A DNA stretch of 64,000 nucleotides from Tachinus rufipes (Eukaryota > Arthropoda > Insecta > Coleoptera > Staphylinidae): the NCBI GenBank assembly GCA_963932245.1, contig OZ010746.1:100923066-100987065 (forward strand), in the 5' to 3' direction. This document shows positions 43,601 to 56,280 of this stretch, piece after piece. The position numbers and the translations under genes were made by a program. The notes under the pieces were generated by a model, which did no database searches, had not been told where the DNA came from, and saw nothing but the letters and a program-made list of their open reading frames with translations. Numbering within the stretch: the first letter of the stretch is position 1; every line of letters begins with the position of its first letter.

Positions 43601-45780
43601 TATTGTCCCGCAATCAATAAATTGTGGCCCCCGTCTACCCACCCAGGTATTTGTGAGCAAGAAATTGGATCACAAACACTTGGGTGGGTGGGCGGGAACT
43701 AAAGGCAAAATTAATGTCGTGCAATCAATAAACTAAATTGCGCATTTAATAAACTGAGTACCCCGCTCGCTCACTTTGTGAGCAACAAAATTATTTGCGC
43801 CACAATCAATGCACTGAATGCCACGCCCACCCGCCCAATTGTTTGTAAACAAAAAATTGAATTACAAACATTTGGGCGGGTGGGCGGGAACTAAAGTCAA
43901 ATTTATTGTTGTTCAATTAATGAGTTGAATGCCCGCCCACCCGCCTATGTGTTTGTGAGCAACGAATTGGATCACAAACACTTAAGTGGGTGGGCGGGAA
44001 GTCAAAAATCTGTTGCAAAATCAATAAATTGAGAGCCAATTGTTTGTAAACAAGAAATTGAATTACAAACATTTAGGTTTGTGGGCTGGAACTAAAGTCA
44101 AAATTACTGTCTCGCAATCAATAAACTAATGAAAACTATTGTTGCGCATTTAATAAACTGAGTACCCCGGTCGCTCACTTAAGTGTTTATGAGCAATAAA
44201 AATATTCGCACCACAATCAATGCACTGAATGCCACGCCCACCCGCCTAATTGTTTGCAAACAAGATATTGAATTACAAGCACTTGGGCGGGTGGACGGGA
44301 ACCAAATTCAAAATTACTGTCGCACAATCAATGAACTGAGTGCCCTGCCTACCCAACCTAGTGTTTGTAAACAAGAAATTGAATTACAAACACTTGGGTG
44401 GGTGGGCGGAAACTATATCCAAAATTTCTGATGCGCAATTAATGTACTGAATGCCCGCCTACACTCCCAATTGTTTGTAAACAAGAAATTGGATCACAAA
44501 CACTTGGGCGGGTAGGCGGGAATTTAAGTTAAAATTATTGTTTTGCAATGAATAAATTGTGTGCTTCGCCCACCTACCCAAATGTTTGTGAGCAAAAAAT
44601 TGGATCAAAAACAGTTGGGTGGGTGGGCGGAAACTAAAGTCAAAATTACTGTTGCGCAGTTGATGAACTTAGTGCCCCGCCCACTCATCCAAATGTTTGT
44701 AAACAAAAAGTTTGAGTACAAACACTTGAGTGGGTGGGTAAAAACTAAAGCTAAAACTATTGTTGCGCATTTAATAAACTGAGTTCCTCGCTTGCTCACC
44801 CAAGTGGTTGTGAGCAATAAAAGTATTCGCGCCTCAATCAATGCATTGAATGCCACGCCCACCCGCCTAATTGTTTTCAAACAAGAAATTGAATTACAAG
44901 CACTTGGGTGGGTGGCCGGGAACTAAATTCAAAATTACTGTCGCACAATCACTGAACTGAGTGCCCCGCCTACCCAACCTAGTGTTTGTAAACAAGAAAT
45001 TGAATTACAAGCACTTGGGCGGGTGGGCGGGAAGTAAATTTAAAATTACTGTTGCGCAATCAATGAACTGAATGCCCGCCTACTCGCTCAATTGTTTGTA
45101 AACAAAAAATTGAATCACAAACACTTGGGTGGGTGAGCGCAAACTAAAATCAAATTTACTGTTACGCAATCAATAAATTGAGTGCACCGCTCACCCGCTC
45201 AAGTGTTTGTGATTAAGCAATTAGTTCACAAACACTTAGGAGGGTAGGCGGAAACTAAAGTTGAAATTATTGTCGCGCATTTAATGAACTGAATGCCTTG
45301 TTTACCCGCCCGTGTTTGTGGGCAAAAAATAGGATTACAAACACATTACTTCCCGCTCACCTGGGAACTAATGTTAAAATTACTGTCGCGCAATGAATAA
45401 ATTGAGTGACTATCCACCCGCCCAAGTGTTTGTGAGCACGAAATTAGATCACAAACACTTGGGTGGGTGGTCAAAAACTATAGTCAAATATGCTGTTGCG
45501 CAATCAATGCACTGAGTGTCCCGCACAAATTTTTGTAAGCAAAAATTATATTACAAACACTTGGGCGGGTGGGTCAAAAATTTCAAAACTAGATGCCCCA
45601 TCTACCCACCCAAGTGTTAGTTAGCAAAAAAAAATGAATCACAAGCACTTGGATGGGTGGGCGGGAACTAAAATTTGGAACTACTGTCGCGCATTAAATA
45701 AACTAAATGCCTCGCCCACCCAAAAGTTTGTAATCAAGAAATTGGTTCACTAACACTTGAGTGGGTGGGCGGGAAATAAT
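43600..45780 (+). repeat. Sat-112: tandem array of ~112-bp hairpin monomers
   Basis: About 18 head-to-tail units are present, each with a near-perfect inverted repeat. The left arm is CCGCCCACCCGCCCAAGTGT followed by TTGTGA, the loop is about 13 bases (GCAAGAAATTGGA), and the right arm is TCACAAACACTTGGGTGGGT followed by GGGCGG. Linkers read GAACTAAAGTCAAAATTACT, GTCGCGCAATCAATGAACTG, AGTGCC. Several right arms are G3N1-type quadruplex motifs (43,682-43,696; 43,874-43,888; 45,017-45,031). Open frames at 44,183, 44,561 and 44,605 are repeat translations. Units near 44,760-44,880 (CTCGCTTGCTCACC) and 44,150-44,240 form a variant with an added short arm. Confidence 0.95.
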
Positions 45781-46900
45781 TATTTTAAAAATTGTGGAGA
45801 AATGGAGGTTATACTACTTTTAGCCTAAAATTGCGTTTTTCTTAATTTGCAATTTTAAAAGAGTAAAAAGATTTTGTAGACAAAGAATAGATCTTTTATT
45901 ACAAATTAAATTATTTTTTTTAAATGGCCGGTTTAACCAGTGATGTACTATTACAAAATACCTGTAGTAGCTACATTTGTAAAATTTAAAAAAAAAACTT
46001 TTTACGCCTATAATTACAAGGAAGTAAATGAAGTTATTTTTGGAAAAAGATTCGGAAAACTCAAAGTATTTTTTTGTTTTTTGTCATTTTAAACTTCTTT
46101 TTAAATAAGTTCTACAATTCATTAAAATAAATGAATTTGTTACAAATGAAATTAACTTTCAATAAAAGTTTTATTAGAACTTTCACGGACTAATAGGGTA
46201 TTAGCAAAAGTTTTTAAAAATTGAAAAAAAAAAGAATTTGTAGGAAAATAATAGGTTTTTTATTTAAGATTAAACTTATTTTTTTTACGTAGCCGAGTTA
46301 ACCAGTGGCGTACTCTTAAAAAAATGATAATTATTTAAATTATATTTTAGAAATGATTCAAAAAATTCAAATTATCTTACGTCAATATTTTTAACTTGAA
46401 AAAAATTTTTTTAGCATTAAAAAATAAATTAAAAAGCAAAAATCCGTATTACCAAGGGGCAACTTTAAGTGAAAAATTTTTAGAAAAGGTTTTACAAAAA
46501 ATAAACATTTTGGTTTATCTTCTTTCTTTTTGCAAACAAAATTACTTAAGTTATTACCAATCAATGTTTTTTATTATAAATTGTAGCTAAGGAGCGGTAG
46601 AATCCTAAAATCTTGTTTTGAAAAAGCTCGTTTTTTATGTAAAATGTAAAAAATTAAAATTTAAAATTTCCGACAAATAACAAAATGAGATTTTTATTAA
46701 CTTTTTCTAAAATGAAAGAAAAAACATTCTACGTCTATATTTACAGGGACATAGATAAAAATTAATTTTGAGAACAGATTTTCTTTTTGATTCGATATTT
46801 TGAAAAATATAACAAAATAATGCTATTTTAAAATTTAAAAAAAAAGTTTTTGTCAGAAATGAGTTGATTGATCTTGTATAAATATTTTGGAATGATTTAA
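45781..46900 (+). repeat. Diverged ~360-bp direct duplications in AT-rich DNA
   Basis: GGCCGGTTTAACCAGTGATG TAC (about 45,925-45,948) recurs as AGCCGAGTTAACCAGTGGCG TAC (about 46,291-46,313); each is preceded by an AGATCTTTTATTAC/GGTTTTTTATTTAAG-type stretch and ATTTTTTTT. CTTTTTACGCCTATAATTAC (about 46,000) resembles CATTCTACGTCTATATTTAC (about 46,725). This points to at least two old copies of a ~360-bp or longer unit. The open frame at 46,396-46,590 has no recognisable features. Confidence 0.5.
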
Positions 46901-49900
46901 TTTAGTTTTTTTTGCAAATTGTGGATTAGCTTATAGTAGCGAGGCCATAAATGAGCAAACAAGTACACCAAAACGTAGGTCTAAACGAGACCTTTAAGGA
47001 TATATATTTATGTTTTTGTGAAACTCTTTCTAATCGTTCAGAAATGGTAATAATGCAATGAATTAATTTGTATTTTTTGTTTTGACCTAACCTAACCTAA
47101 TCCAAATACAATGTATCTTTCAATCTAATAATGTGAGAGCTGCCAGGTACTATTTAAGGTGCTATTTGCAGCATTGAGCATAAAGTTATTCATCAATAAC
47201 TTAATAATATAATCAAATATTTATCAAGCTGAAAAGTAATTTGAATGATTTTATTAATAAAGTTTCAAGACAAAATCCACTTATATTACAAGCTATTATG
47301 AAATAAGTATAACAATATAAACCGGAATAGAATTATTCAAAATCACTTCAGCGAAAACTCTCTTATCCTAATTGAAAACGGAATATATTTCCACGTAACT
47401 CGTATTATTGTTCCGGAAATCCAAGGTCCAGTGGGTCATAAACATTGCAACCACATTTTTCTTTCCGATATAACGAGATATCAAAGATGAACCCATAACG
47501 CGGCGCAAAACGACATTAAAACGATCGTAAATAAGATACATTTTTTTTTCTTTTGTAAATATGCTAGATAATATTGCATTTAGTATCTGACGTATAACCT
47601 AATATAGAAGTACACTATATAATGCTCGGAGAAGCTCACATATTTTTTTGTTACTGTAGTAGTAAGCTTGCGTTCATACAGCAAGATTGCATTGGTATAA
47701 GGAAATGCAACTTATATATTATCTAGATGTAACATATTTTATGCTCACATAACGTATACAGAATAGCTTCCAATTTTATATATTAAATTAATGACTGTAT
47801 TTATAGAAATAGTTGTGACGCATCTGCTGATCCGTCCTTATCTGAAACGACCAACAAGGAACCGACCACTTGGAAAACTCTTTGATTGATAATACGCGAT
47901 CCGTCTTTTTTCCACCAGTTTCATTTTAGTGAGGATTTCATCCCGTTCGCACTCTATTAAATGTCACTCAGTTATCTGCTATAATAGATAGCCAATATAT
48001 CTACATCAATAGCAGATATTATATTGCCGGCAATATTTCGTCGCTTTTTTCTCACACTTGAATTTTCTTTAGCCTATCCGTCCGGTGCTTAAATGACATG
48101 TCCAGTATTATTTTATCATATAAGATGGATGGATTAATATTTCAAAAAATTACTATAAGAAAACTAATTAACGTCCAATCAATATTCAGAGTGTACATCA
48201 ACGTTCCCGTATATGATACTGAATGCGTACGTTTTATTTCTCATCAGCGGCTACATCTACTATTACCAAGAAGGCAATTATCTAGCGCATTATTTGCTGG
48301 CGGCATTTTGTCACTAACCAATTCTGCATGTATGAAAAATTATTATTCTAATTCCGCTTAGTAACCATTAAAACCGACGAGAATTGCTTGCTTGAAATTT
48401 GCCTTAATAAGGTTCTAGAGACAAACGAAAGTTTTAATTGTTCCCTGGTATTGAAATCCTTTCAATGTGCGTGAAACAATCTATCTTCTTAATTTCAGTT
48501 GGATCATTTATTCTCAATGTCATTGTAAAAAGCCACCAGCAGTGCCGAATTTCACTGGAAATGTATCTTAATTATCAAGGAATTTGTTTCAATTATAATA
48601 AGAAAATAATTATCTTGAAGTGTTGATAATTGTTAAGGTAATTAATTTGATTGAGATGTAAAGTAAAACTTTTTGTAATGATCTTGGAGTAAACAAATAG
48701 AACAAAATTTGCATTTATATTTACAAATATTAAACAAAACAATTTGTATTTTTATGCATATCTGATAAAATTCTTTATATAAAAGTTGCTTCTATTTTCC
48801 TTACCTAGAAGCTCGAGTTAAATTCAATGAAGCGGTGCGCAAAATTTGATCGTCAACATTTATGTAAATCCAATACAAATATTATCGATTTGATTTTTAT
48901 TTTATTAATTCAATTTAATTATAAAATAATAAGAAATATAAACATCCATGTATGGAGACTATTCATTTCAAATAATTGGTATTAATTATTATTAATAAAT
49001 TTAAAAGTATGACAGTGCATAATACATCTAAAAATGTATAAGGGAATTGAAGCGGTTATAATAATGAAGAATTAAATAGCAATTTATTAATAATTATTCT
49101 GAACTGGTTTAGATTTAGAAAATAATTTTATTTTGATGTATTAATAAATGTTATAATTAACTTTTATAGTTTGTGACTTTGAAAATATAATTACAGCTTT
49201 AATTGAGTTGTCTTTGGTTTAATTAATGCGGAGCTTTGAATATATGTTGGGTAAATTGTATTAGTTTTCAAGGATAAATATAATTTTCTCAATATCATGC
49301 TGAATTTTTAAGTATTTCTATCATTACCACTAAAAGATTGCAAATTTGATTTTGTCTAAAGTTGATTTGATTAATGTAACTAAAAACTGCTTATATAACA
49401 AAAGTATTCGCAATTCAAGTGATAAACTTGTGCACATGTAGTGTAGGCAGCCACTTCAGACCTCAGTTTTGTAAGAGTTAAAAGTACAAAAAACATAAAA
49501 AATAATAAATTTTATGTATATTTTTTTTGAAAATGACTTGAAACAACTTTTTTTAGAATAATACATTAGTTTTAAATTTTTTAAACAAATCAAATTAATG
49601 TAAATAATTACTGTTTTATATCCTTTCAAATAACATGAAAGCTATTCGATTTTATACATTGAAAATGTATTTATTTTTCATAAATTGCTTTAATATATTA
49701 ATTCTCTTATGAAACAAATTATGTTTTGACGTAATATTTGGTGATTTCCGTCAACGATTAGTTACGTCTTCACCTATTTGTATGTAGCTTTGATCTCTTT
49801 TCCTTTGGAGAGTTACTTTGATATTTTTAACATGACATTTTAGAAAAATACAAGTTCCGCAACGCTGACGATAAAGATCTGATGACATTTTTATATGCGT

Positions 49901-50465
49901 GTTTACAGTACGTTTTATACATGTCAATTGTTCAATAATAATTTGTAGTGATTAATGATGTTGCTTGGTTTCATTAAATAACTAACGGATACATTAACAA
50001 TGTAATTAAATTTAATTCAAGATTGGAATTTCTAGTAAGTTTGCTCATTTGTAAATATAAATTAAATGCATATTTTCATTCTTGTTGAGTACATGTTGAG
50101 GTTCTTAAGAATCACATTTTTATTATTGCATAATAAAATTAACTAGACCTGAATTATATGAAAGAAATCCGCAATTTAATATTAATTGATCATGAAATTT
50201 GCCAGTATTTTGTTTTTAAGTCCAGTTTAGTAAACACACGTGTGGGGTCAAAAAGTAGCAGATTTGTTAGTAGCGGAACTGTTTAAATCTTAGGTTGTTG
50301 CGTTGAGCCGTCAATACTTGATATTAATTAAATGTTTCTGACTGCTTTATTTGTGCGCTTTGAAAAATGTTATAGTAAATGAATAAATTAAACAATAACA
50401 AAGCAAAAAATATTTTTGGTTATTTAAAGATTTTTATATAACTGACCAAACGAACGCTAAACTTC
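46901..50465. other. Non-coding spacer with higher-complexity island
   Basis: No coding exon was recognised. The part at about 47,300-48,600 is more complex than its flanks (for example CCACGTAACTCGTATTATTG, GATGAACCCATAACGCGGCG) and could be a conserved non-coding segment. Open frames at 48,098-48,361 (87 codons) and 48,438-48,626 show no known motif and I do not call them genes. Confidence 0.4.
47085..47101 (-). repeat. Short (TTAGG)n tract, reverse orientation
   Basis: ACCTAACCTAACCTAAT is the complement of about three TTAGG units. Confidence 0.8.
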
Positions 50466-50479
50466 CCATCCACCACACC
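50466..50479 (-). repeat. Reverse copy of the GGTGTGGTGGATGG motif
   Basis: CCATCCACCACACC is the exact complement of the 14-base core at about 29,221-29,234. It sits at the left border of Rep-103 block 2. Confidence 0.6.
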
Positions 50480-50529
50480 TTGCGTTTAAAATGGAAAAAA
50501 TGCGGTTTTAAACTTTTTTGCAAAAAAAA

Positions 50530-52610
50530 TATTTTATTGATAAGTATTAAAGTATAATCTTTGAACTTATTACCTTATTTTTTTTTAACTTTATCATTTA
50601 CTGTTAAAAAGTGTAAAATATTAGTAAAAATTTAAAATATTTTTAGAAAAAACTAAAATTTCGCCAAAAATGGTTAAAATGTGCAATACTTTACTTATAA
50701 AATGTTAAACATAACAAAATTTGGTTTTGAAACATTAAAATATTACTAGAAAGCACCAAAACCCGGCCAAAAAATAAAAAAATGTAATAAAAAATTATGA
50801 AATTTTAAAAATAGAAAAATTTGTTTATAAAATGTCAAAAATGGCATATTTTGGTCTATAAACATCAAAATGTTGTTAGAAAGTACCAAAATCTAGTGAT
50901 AAACTGTTTAAAAATGTAAAATTTTATTAATAAAAACTCAAAAATAGCTAATTGGCGTTTAAACATTAAAATGGATTAGAAAACATTAAAATCCAGTTAG
51001 AAACTGTTAAAAAAATGTGCAATTATGTTTATAAAATAATGAAAATAGCAAAAAGTACCAAAATTTGACTATAAACTGTAAAAATGTGCAAAACTTTATC
51101 AATAATATTTTAAAAACAGCAAAACCTGGTTTTGAAATATCAAAATGTTGTTAGAAAGTACTGAAATCCGGTCATAAACTGTTAAAAAATGTGCAACTAT
51201 GTATATAAAATACCAAAAATAGCAAATTTTGGTTTCAAAACAACAAAATGTTGTTAAAAGGTACAAGAATCCGGCTATAAATGATTGAAAAATGCAAAAT
51301 TTTATTTAGATAACTTCAGAAATAGCTAAACTTGGCGTTGAAATATCAATATGTTGTTAGAAAGCATTAAAACCCGGCCATAAACTGTAGAAAAATGTAA
51401 AATATAAAAAATAGCAATATCAGGCCTAGAAACATTAATAGTTGTTTAGAAAGCACCAAAATTGGACTATAAACTGTTGAAAGGTGCAAAATTATATTTA
51501 TAAAATCATAAAGAGAGTCTTGAAGCAATAAAATCCGATCATAAACTGTAGAAAACGTAAAGATTTGTTTATAAAATGAAAAAATAGCAAAATCCGGCCT
51601 TTGAACATTAAAAAATGAAAATGAAAACACCAAACTTTTACTATGTTAAAAAGTTAAAATTCTATTAATAAAATATCAAAAATAGTTAAATTTTTAAACA
51701 TTAAAAATGATTAGAAAACAATGAAATCTGGTCAGAAACTGTTAAAAAAATGTGCAAATATGTTTATAAAATATCAAAAATAGCAATTTTTTGCTTCTAA
51801 ACATCAAAATCTTGTTGAAAAGTACTAAAAGCCGGCTATAAACATAAAAAAAAAGCTAAAATTTTTTAATAAAATTTTAAAAACAGCTATTCATGGCTTT
51901 GAAACATCAAAATATTGTTAGAAAACATTAGAATTTGGTCATAAACTGATGAAAAGTGAATTTTTTTATTTAAATTTTTTTTAAATAGTTATACTTGGTT
52001 TTCAAAGACCAAAATATTGTTAATAAACACTGAAATTTAGTCACAATCTGTAGAAAAATAGCAAAATTCTGCCTTAAAACTTTAAAATGTTGTTAGAAAG
52101 TACCAAAATTTGGCTATAAACTGTTGAAAAGTGCAAAATTTTATTTATTAAATGTCAAAAATACTCAAATCTGGCACTGAAATATATCAAATATTGTTAG
52201 AAAGCAGAAAGTTTGGTCATAAACTGTAAAAAAATGTAAAATTTTGTTTATAAAATGTCAAAAATAGCAAAATCTAGTCTTGAAATATTAAAATACTGTT
52301 AAAAAGTATTAAATTCCGTTTATAAAGTACAAAATTCTATTAATAAAATTTTAAAATTAGCTGAATTCGGCCTTGAAACTTTAAAATATTGTTAAAAAGC
52401 ATCAAAATCTGGTCAAAAACATCAAAATCCGCCTAAAACATTAAAAAGTTGTTATAAAGTACCAAATCTGGTTATAAAAAATGCAAATTTTTATTCATAA
52501 AATGTTAAAAATAACTAAATAGAGTTTTGAAACTTTAAAATATCGTTAGAAAACACTAAAATTTGGTCAAAAACTGTAAAAAAATGTAACATTTTGTTCA
52601 CAAAATGTCA
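50530..52610 (+). repeat. Rep-103 block 2
   Basis: Diverged ~103-bp units have the same phrase order as block 1 (AAACATCAAAATGTTGTTAG, AAAGTACCAAAATCTGGTCA, TAAACTGTTGAAAAGTGCAA, ATTTATAAAATGTCAAAAAT). The minus-strand open frame at 51,367-51,633 is repeat. Confidence 0.85.
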
Positions 52611-52614
52611 AAAA

Positions 52615-53240
52615 TAGGAGGTATAAATTGGTTTCGTTTAACGCTGTCATTCCACTTTCGTAGTGACCGGTCACGATTGTGGTTTACTGTACCTTTGAGC
52701 GAGGAGCGCAGCCTTGATGCAGTCGGGTACATTTCTAATAACGGATTTTAGGGTTTTTAGCTCCTTATTGGTAGGTGTAGTGAAAAATATTGTTTTTAAT
52801 ATAATGATTGATCGCCGCACAAAAATCCGCATGCAAGAGAAAACTACTATTATTGCGCGGTCAATGGTTACGTTTATTGATTTAAACATTACTAACAGCT
52901 TTTGGTAGACGGATTTGTCAGGAATAGTGATGAGCGGAGGACAACCAGTGCTCTCTGTGAGTTTTTTTTTTCTTGTGTGAGCGACTACTTTGGTTAGCGA
53001 CTTATAGACTGCTAGGTCAAGTAATTAAAGAAAGCTTACTTGTTTCTTTTCTTAGTTTTTTGATTTCTTTTTGCTTTTTACTAAGGCGAACCTTTTCTCT
53101 AGGGGGCTGGGTTAGCCGGCGGCAAGTCTAATGAGGAAAACTTAAGTCAACTGGAGTAGTGTTGTCTTATTGATGTCAATTTTTTTGGATTGGTTCTTCT
53201 CCAAAAAACTATGAATTTTTTAGGGTTTTAATCCTGGCAG
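52615..53240 (-). pseudogene. Jockey-clade ORF1 (Gag-like) relic inside Rep-103
   Basis: A non-repeat island of higher complexity splits the Rep-103 array. On the minus strand, one frame reads CPPLITIPDKSVYQKLLVMF, KSINVTIDRAIIVV, RRSIIILKTIFFTTPTN and KELKTLKSVIRNVPDCIKAAL. This series resembles Jockey-type ORF1 proteins: a PPIxIP-x-VxxxxKL entry, then an EKxLKxVIRxLP RNA-binding-like block. A lysine-rich stretch (KKKSKN, REKVRLSKKQKEIKK) lies further upstream at about 53,030-53,110, interrupted by stops. No zinc knuckles were seen downstream, so the fragment ends early. The identification rests on pattern memory of the family, not on an alignment. It may be from the same lineage as the RT relic at 40.2-41.3 kb. 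Confidence 0.55.
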
Positions 53241-55870
53241 ATTGAAGTTAAATATATTTAAAATCCGGCATAATACAGTTACAGAAAAAATTGACCATAA
53301 ATTGTTAAAAAAGTTTTATAAAATCTTAAAAATAGCAAAATCTAGCTATAAAAAATCAAAATTATTGTTAGAAATAACCAAAATTTAGCATAAACCAAAA
53401 CCGGTCATAAAATGTCAAAATATGTAAAATTCTGTTTAAAATGATTTAAAAATAGCAAATTACGGCTTCAACATATTAAAATAATGTTGTGAAATGCTAA
53501 AATCTGGCTATAAACTGTTAAAAAGTGCAAAATTCTAATCATAAAATTTTAAAAATTGTTAAATCTAGCCTCCAAACATCAAAAAATTGTAAAATTCTGT
53601 TCAGAAAATGTTGAAAATAGCAAGTTCAGGCATTGAAACACCAAAATGTTGTTAGAAAAAACCAAAATCCGACTATAAACTGTTTAAAAAGTGCACAATT
53701 TTATTTATAAAATTTCAAAAATAGTTCTTTAAATATCAAAATATTGTTAAAAACCACTAAAATCCGGTCATAAACTTTTGAAAAATGTAAAATTCTGTTA
53801 ATAAAAAATTAAAAGTAGTAAAACTGCGTTAAAACATCAAAATATTGCTAGAAAGCAATAAAATTTAGTCGTAATCTATTGAAAAGTGCACATTTTTTAT
53901 TCATAAAATGTCAAAAATAGCAAATTCCGGCTTTGAAACATTAAAATATTGTTAGAAAACACTAAAATCCGACCAAAAACAATTTAAAAGTGCATAAGAT
54001 CACAATCTGGATTTGAAACATCAAAATATTGTCTAAAATCCGACAATAAAACGTTAAAAAGTACAAATTTTGTTTATAAAATGTCTAAAGTAGCATATTC
54101 CAGCTAAACCACTAAAATTTGGTGAATATACCAAAATCCGGCTATAAATTATTGAAAAGTTCAAAATTTTATTTATAAAATCTTAGCTAAATTTAGTCTT
54201 AACAAATCAAAATAAAGTTAGAAAGCAATAAAATTTGGTTATAAACTTTAAAAAAATGTAAAAGTTTGTTTCTAATATGACCGAAAATATCAAAATTCTA
54301 TAAATAACATTTTAAAAATAGCTAAATTTGGTTTTTGAACATCAAAAAATTATTAGTAGGCACCGAAATCCGGTCATAAACTGTAGAAAATTGAAAAATT
54401 GTGTTTATAAATTGTCAAAAATAGCCAAATCTGGCCTTGAAACATCAAAATGTTGTTAGAAAGTACTAAAATCTGCTTATAAACTGTTAAATAGTTCAAA
54501 ATTCTAATTATAAAATTTCAAAAATAACTAAATCCGGCTTTCAAACATCAAAGAATAGTTAAAAAACACTAAAATCCATTTATAAACTATTGAAAAATGT
54601 AAAATTCTGTTCATAAAATGTCAAAAATATTAACATTTAGTCATGATATATTAAATATTGTTAAAAAATACTAAAATTTGTTTATGAACTGTTGAAAAGT
54701 GCAAAACTCTATTATTATAATTTTATAAATAGCTAAATTTGGCATTAAAACATCAAAATATTGTTAAATTGCACTAAACTCCGGTCAAAATCAATTAATA
54801 AGTCCAAAATTTTATTTATAAAATGTCAAAAATATCAAAATCCGGCCTAAAACATTAAAATGTTGTTTAAAAGCACAAAATCCGGTTATAAACTGTTGAA
54901 AAGTGCAAAATTTCTATTTAAAATTTTTTTAAAATATTTAATTTTTTTCTTGAAACCTTAAAATATTGTAAGAATATACCAAAATCTGGTCATAAACTGT
55001 TGAAAAGTGCAAAATTCTATTTATAAAATCTTAAAAATATCTAAATTCGGCCTTTAAACATCAAATAATTGTTAGAAAGCACTAAATTCCAGCCATAAAT
55101 TGTTGAAAAAAGTAAAATTCTGTTCATAAAATGTCAAAAATAGCAAATTTTGGGTTTAAATAAAAAAAAAATCAAAAAGAACCAAAATCCAGCTATAAGC
55201 TAATGAAAACTGCAAAATTTTATGCATAAAATTTTAAAAATAAATAAATCCGGCTTTTAAACATCAAGAAATTGTTAGGAAGCATTAAAATCTGTTGAAA
55301 AATGTAAAATTTTGTTTATAAAACGTCAAAAGTAGCAAATTTTGATTTTGAAACAACAAAAAATTGATAAAAATATCAATAAACTGTTGAAAATGCAAAA
55401 TTTGATTTATAAAATGTTAAATATAGCAATTCCGGCTTTAAACAAAAAAAAATTGTTAAAATGTACAAAAATCCTGCTATAAACTATTGAAAACTGCATA
55501 GTTCTATTCATAAAATCTTAAAAATGGCTTTCAAACAATAAAAAATTGTTAGAAAGCACTAAAATCTGGTCATAAAGTATTGAAAAATGTAAACTTCTGT
55601 TCATAAAATGTGAATAATAGCTTTGAAAGACGAGAATGTTGTTTAAAAAGCACTAAAATTCGGTAAAATTCTGTTTATAAAATGTTAAAAATAAAAAGCA
55701 CCAAAATCTGATCAAAAATAATGTATAAGTGTATAAATCTAGTCATAAAACATCAAAATATTGTTAGAAAGCAACTAAATTCGGTCATAAACTGTTGAAA
55801 AATGGAAAATTCTTTTATAAAAAGCCAAAAATAGCAAAACTTGGCTATGGAATAGTAAAATATTATCATA
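53240..55870 (+). repeat. Rep-103 block 3
   Basis: The ~103-bp repeat continues in the same orientation and with the same phrases as block 2, with many indels. Taken with block 2, it indicates one array interrupted by the ORF1-like relic. Confidence 0.85.
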
Positions 55871-56280
55871 AAAGACAAACATTTGAGCAAATTTAACATG
55901 TAAAGTGACCAAATTTTGGAGCTTTTTCAAAAATTTTATAATATTTCTATGAAACTTTTTTTTGTCACCATTTCCCTGAACATCTGTGGTAGGCGGCTGC
56001 TTTATCCCCTAGTACATAATTTTGCAATTATTTTTTAATCATCTTTATATGTTTGCTTCATGCAGAAACGCAGCAGATTGACATCTAATTTTTTTAATGA
56101 CTAATACAGGGACGGGAACATATTTTAAAGCCACCTGCCTGCATTTTATAAATTAAGTTTGTGATCTGCAAGAACGCGGCAGGAGGAAGTAACTTCTAAA
56201 TTTTTAATGACCAACACTTTCTAAAACACACGATCTCATTTCATAAACTTGAAGACATCTGTCTTCATTGATTTGCTTGT
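55871..56280. other. Spacer with a short direct repeat
   Basis: TGCAGAAACGCAGCAGATTG..CATCTAATTTTTTTAATGAC (about 56,072) and TGCAAGAACGCGGCAGGAGG..CTTCTAAATTTTTAATGACC (about 56,167) are a diverged ~95-bp direct duplication. No gene was recognised. Confidence 0.5.

Noticed and set aside
44183..44880. Open frames on both strands in the hairpin array
   Set aside because: Translations of Sat-112 monomers; similar peptides appear on opposite strands because of the inverted arms.
48098..48361. An 87-codon gene
   Set aside because: No recognisable motif, and a frame of this length is expected a few times by chance in spacers of this size and composition.
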